From Actinomycetes bacterium (GTDB lineage: Bacteria > Actinomycetota > Actinomycetes > Actinomycetales > Microbacteriaceae): 6,745 nt of DNA. A program made the position numbers and the translations under genes. Below, one piece after another: positions 5,083 to 6,745 of the stretch. Each line of letters opens with the position of its first letter. Positions within the stretch are counted from its first letter, which is position 1. A model generated the notes under the pieces. The model saw only the letters and a program-made list of their open reading frames with translations, was not told where the DNA came from and searched no databases. The stretch covers positions 1 through 6,745 of the forward strand of contig JAEXHA010000060.1 of the NCBI GenBank assembly GCA_023450335.1. The letters are read 5' to 3'.

Positions 5083-6110
5083 CCGACGTCTCCGCCCGCA
5101 GCCGCTCCGCGACGCTCCACGATGTGGCGCGCGAGGCGGGCGTATCGCTGGCCACCGCATCGCGCGTGCTCAACGGGTCGACGCGGCAGGTCGCGCAGTC
5201 GTACCGCGACCGCGTCGAAGCCGCCGCCGAGAAGCTCGGCTACACCGCCAACCTGTCGGCCCAGGCCACCGCACGTGGCACCAGTGCTGTCATCGCGCTG
5301 CTGGTGGCCGACATCGCCGACCCGTACTTCGGCATCCTGGCCTCCGGTGTCGCCCGCGGCGCCGACGAGGCGGGTCTGGTCATGACCATCGCGATCACCG
5401 AACGCGACCCTGAGCGCGAAGTGCAGGTCGTGCGGGCGCTGCGCGGGCAGCGGCCCCGCGGTGTGATCCTCGCCGCCTCGCGCGCCGCGCACGAGATCGC
5501 CCCCGAACTGGCCCGCGAGCTCGATCTCGTCGCCGCCGCGGGCGGCCGCGTCGTGGCGCTGGGCACCGGATCAGACACCGTACGTGCGATCACGATCGAC
5601 AACCGCGGTGGGGCCGAGGCGCTGGGTGCCGCGATCGCCGGCCGCGGCTACCGCGACGCGATCGTGCTGGCCGCTGCCGAGGGCGTCGTCACCAGCGACG
5701 CGCGGCTCGAGGGTTTCACGGCCGGATTCACCGCCGGCGGCGGGGCCGCACCCCGCATCTACCGCGGCGCCTTCACCCGCGATGCGGGCGCCGAACTCAT
5801 GGCGCAGGCGCTGGCCGACGGCGTCGAGCCCGGCACCGTCGTCTTCGGCATCAGCGACGTGGTGGCTATCGGCGCGCTGACGGCCGTGCGCGACGCGGGC
5901 CGTGAGCCCGGCACCGACATCGCGCTGTGCGGCTTCGACGACATCCCCACCGGTCGTGACGTGACCCCGGCCCTGACGACCGTGCGGGTTCCGCTCGAAG
6001 AGGTGGGGTACGAGGCACTGCGCGCGGCCGTCCACGCGGACTGGCAGGGTGACGGCGGCGCCTTGCCGCTCGAGGTGCTGCTGCGCGACAGCACGCCGCC
6101 GCACGCGTAG
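5079..6110 (+). CDS. LacI-family transcriptional repressor, probable local regulator
   Basis: A 343-residue regulator of typical family length. The N-terminal helix-turn-helix is ATLHDVAREAGVSLATASRV at 11-30, followed by LNGSTRQVAQSYRDRV and GYTAN (54-58). The hinge region is LSAQATARGTS (59-69). The periplasmic-binding-protein-like effector domain starts at VIALLVADIADPYF (71-84). It continues with RPRGVILAAS (125-134), TSDARLEGF (205-213), VFGISDVVAIGAL (255-267) and IALCGFDDIP (281-290). Aligned with LacI, the hinge leucine that intercalates at the operator centre corresponds to T64 here. GTG at 5079, 10 nt after the isomerase stop, leaves 10 residues before the HTH, a normal spacing. No Shine-Dalgarno sequence is visible, so expression probably relies on readthrough or a near-leaderless arrangement. 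The likely targets are the sites at 1598-1658, which would give negative feedback since the gene is in the unit it controls. The effector is unknown, probably the pathway sugar. Confidence 0.93.
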   Translation: MTDVSARSRSATLHDVAREAGVSLATASRVLNGSTRQVAQSYRDRVEAAAEKLGYTANLSAQATARGTSAVIALLVADIADPYFGILASGVARGADEAGLVMTIAITERDPEREVQVVRALRGQRPRGVILAASRAAHEIAPELARELDLVAAAGGRVVALGTGSDTVRAITIDNRGGAEALGAAIAGRGYRDAIVLAAAEGVVTSDARLEGFTAGFTAGGGAAPRIYRGAFTRDAGAELMAQALADGVEPGTVVFGISDVVAIGALTAVRDAGREPGTDIALCGFDDIPTGRDVTPALTTVRVPLEEVGYEALRAAVHADWQGDGGALPLEVLLRDSTPPHA

Positions 6111-6142
6111 GGCCCGCTCGTCTCGTCGTACGCATCCCCCGT

Positions 6143-6148
6143 GAGGAG
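6143..6148 (+). promoter_or_regulatory. Strong ribosome binding site of the glycerate kinase gene
   Basis: GAGGAG lies 5 bp before the GTG at 6154. It is the best Shine-Dalgarno match in the window and fixes the start of the last gene. The 43-bp gap before the gene shows no recognisable promoter or terminator, so readthrough from the repressor gene is plausible. Confidence 0.75.
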
Positions 6149-6153
6149 CCGCA

Positions 6154-6745
6154 GTGACCCGCGTCGTCTTCGCCCTCGACAGCTTCAAGGGCTCCATCAC
6201 CGCCGCTGACGCCGTCGCCGCGCTCGCCCAGGGCTGGCGCACCGTCGAGTCCGCGGTCGAGCAGGTCGACCGGCCCATGGCCGACGGGGGCGAGGGCACC
6301 ATCGCGGCGTTCGCTGCCGCCGTGGCCGGGGCGCAGCGCATGCCCGTCGCGGTGCGCGGCCCGCACGGCCGCGAGGTCGATGCCCAATGGCTGCTGCTGC
6401 CGGACGGCACGGGGGTCGTCGAACTGGCCTCGACCAGCGGCATCGAGCTGCTGGGCGATGACCGGCTCCCGTGGGACGCCGACACTGCCGGCTTCGGTCA
6501 GGCCATCGTCGCCGCGCTCGACCACGGCATCACGCGTCTCGTGCTGGGCATCGGTTCGAGCGCCTCCACCGACGGCGGCGCCGGCATGCTGACGGCACTC
6601 GGCGCACGCGTGCTCGACCGCGCCGGGGTGCCGGTTGCGCCCGGCGCACGCGGGGTGGCCGAGGTGGCCGCCGTGGACATGAGTCGATGCCGGCCGCTCC
6701 CGGCCGACGGCGCCCTCGTGCTCACCGATGTCACCAACCCGCTGC
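6154..6745 (+). CDS. Glycerate kinase (GarK/GlxK family), 3' end outside the window
   Basis: The first 197 residues are present; the family is usually about 370-380, so roughly half is cut off by the window edge, not by a mutation. The enzyme phosphorylates D-glycerate with ATP to 2- or 3-phosphoglycerate, feeding glycolysis from glycerate, glyoxylate or sugar-acid breakdown. Family signatures: VVFALDSFKGSITA (4-17), RPMADGGEGT (40-49), VVELASTSGIELL (88-100), LGIGSSASTDGGAGML (131-146; usually GIGGSATNDGG) and TDVTNPL (191-197). The reading frame starts at GTG after a strong ribosome binding site. It follows the repressor gene on the same strand. It could be the last step of the upstream pathway if that yields glycerate or tartronate semialdehyde, or an independent housekeeping gene. 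No symbol is given because garK and glxK cannot be told apart here. Confidence 0.93.
   Translation, partial: MTRVVFALDSFKGSITAADAVAALAQGWRTVESAVEQVDRPMADGGEGTIAAFAAAVAGAQRMPVAVRGPHGREVDAQWLLLPDGTGVVELASTSGIELLGDDRLPWDADTAGFGQAIVAALDHGITRLVLGIGSSASTDGGAGMLTALGARVLDRAGVPVAPGARGVAEVAAVDMSRCRPLPADGALVLTDVTNPL

Noticed and set aside
1692..5173. Long antisense open frames (1692-2672, 2675-4162, 4193-5173)
   Set aside because: They mirror real genes, as is usual at this G+C content, and their translations are rich in Arg, Val, Asp and Gly with no recognisable domain.

Overview
The window is about 70% G+C, with strong G/C preference at third codon positions, GTG as well as ATG starts, and short intergenic gaps. 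This points to a high-GC actinobacterium. The codon style and gene set suit Microbacteriaceae such as Microbacterium, but that assignment is inferred from style, not from a marker gene. All six genes are on the + strand, and nearly the whole window is coding. No tRNA, rRNA, CRISPR array, insertion sequence or phage gene was seen.

Layout: positions 1-42 hold a 14-bp unit repeated three times. Positions 68-1588 encode an intracellular GH51 alpha-L-arabinofuranosidase. Positions 1589-1688 form a compact regulatory region with a plausible promoter (TTGCGG, 17 bp, extended CATGAT) and three LacI-type operator-like sites. Behind it lies a probable operon: a Gfo/Idh/MocA oxidoreductase (1689-2888), a DUF993 protein related to dihydrodipicolinate synthase-type aldolases (2891-4093), a xylose-isomerase-like TIM-barrel isomerase/epimerase (4199-5068) and a LacI-family repressor (5079-6110). 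A glycerate kinase (6154 to the window edge, incomplete) follows after 43 bp.

How the parts may fit: the GH51 enzyme releases arabinose from imported arabino-oligosaccharides. The next four genes look like a separately controlled sugar or sugar-acid catabolic unit: an NAD(P)-dependent redox step, an isomerisation or epimerisation, and a Schiff-base aldolase/lyase step. The repressor at the end probably acts on the operators in front of the unit. Glycerate kinase could collect a three-carbon product, or may be an unrelated neighbour. I know of no assigned substrate for the oxidoreductase-DUF993-isomerase trio, and it is the best candidate for an undescribed pathway here.
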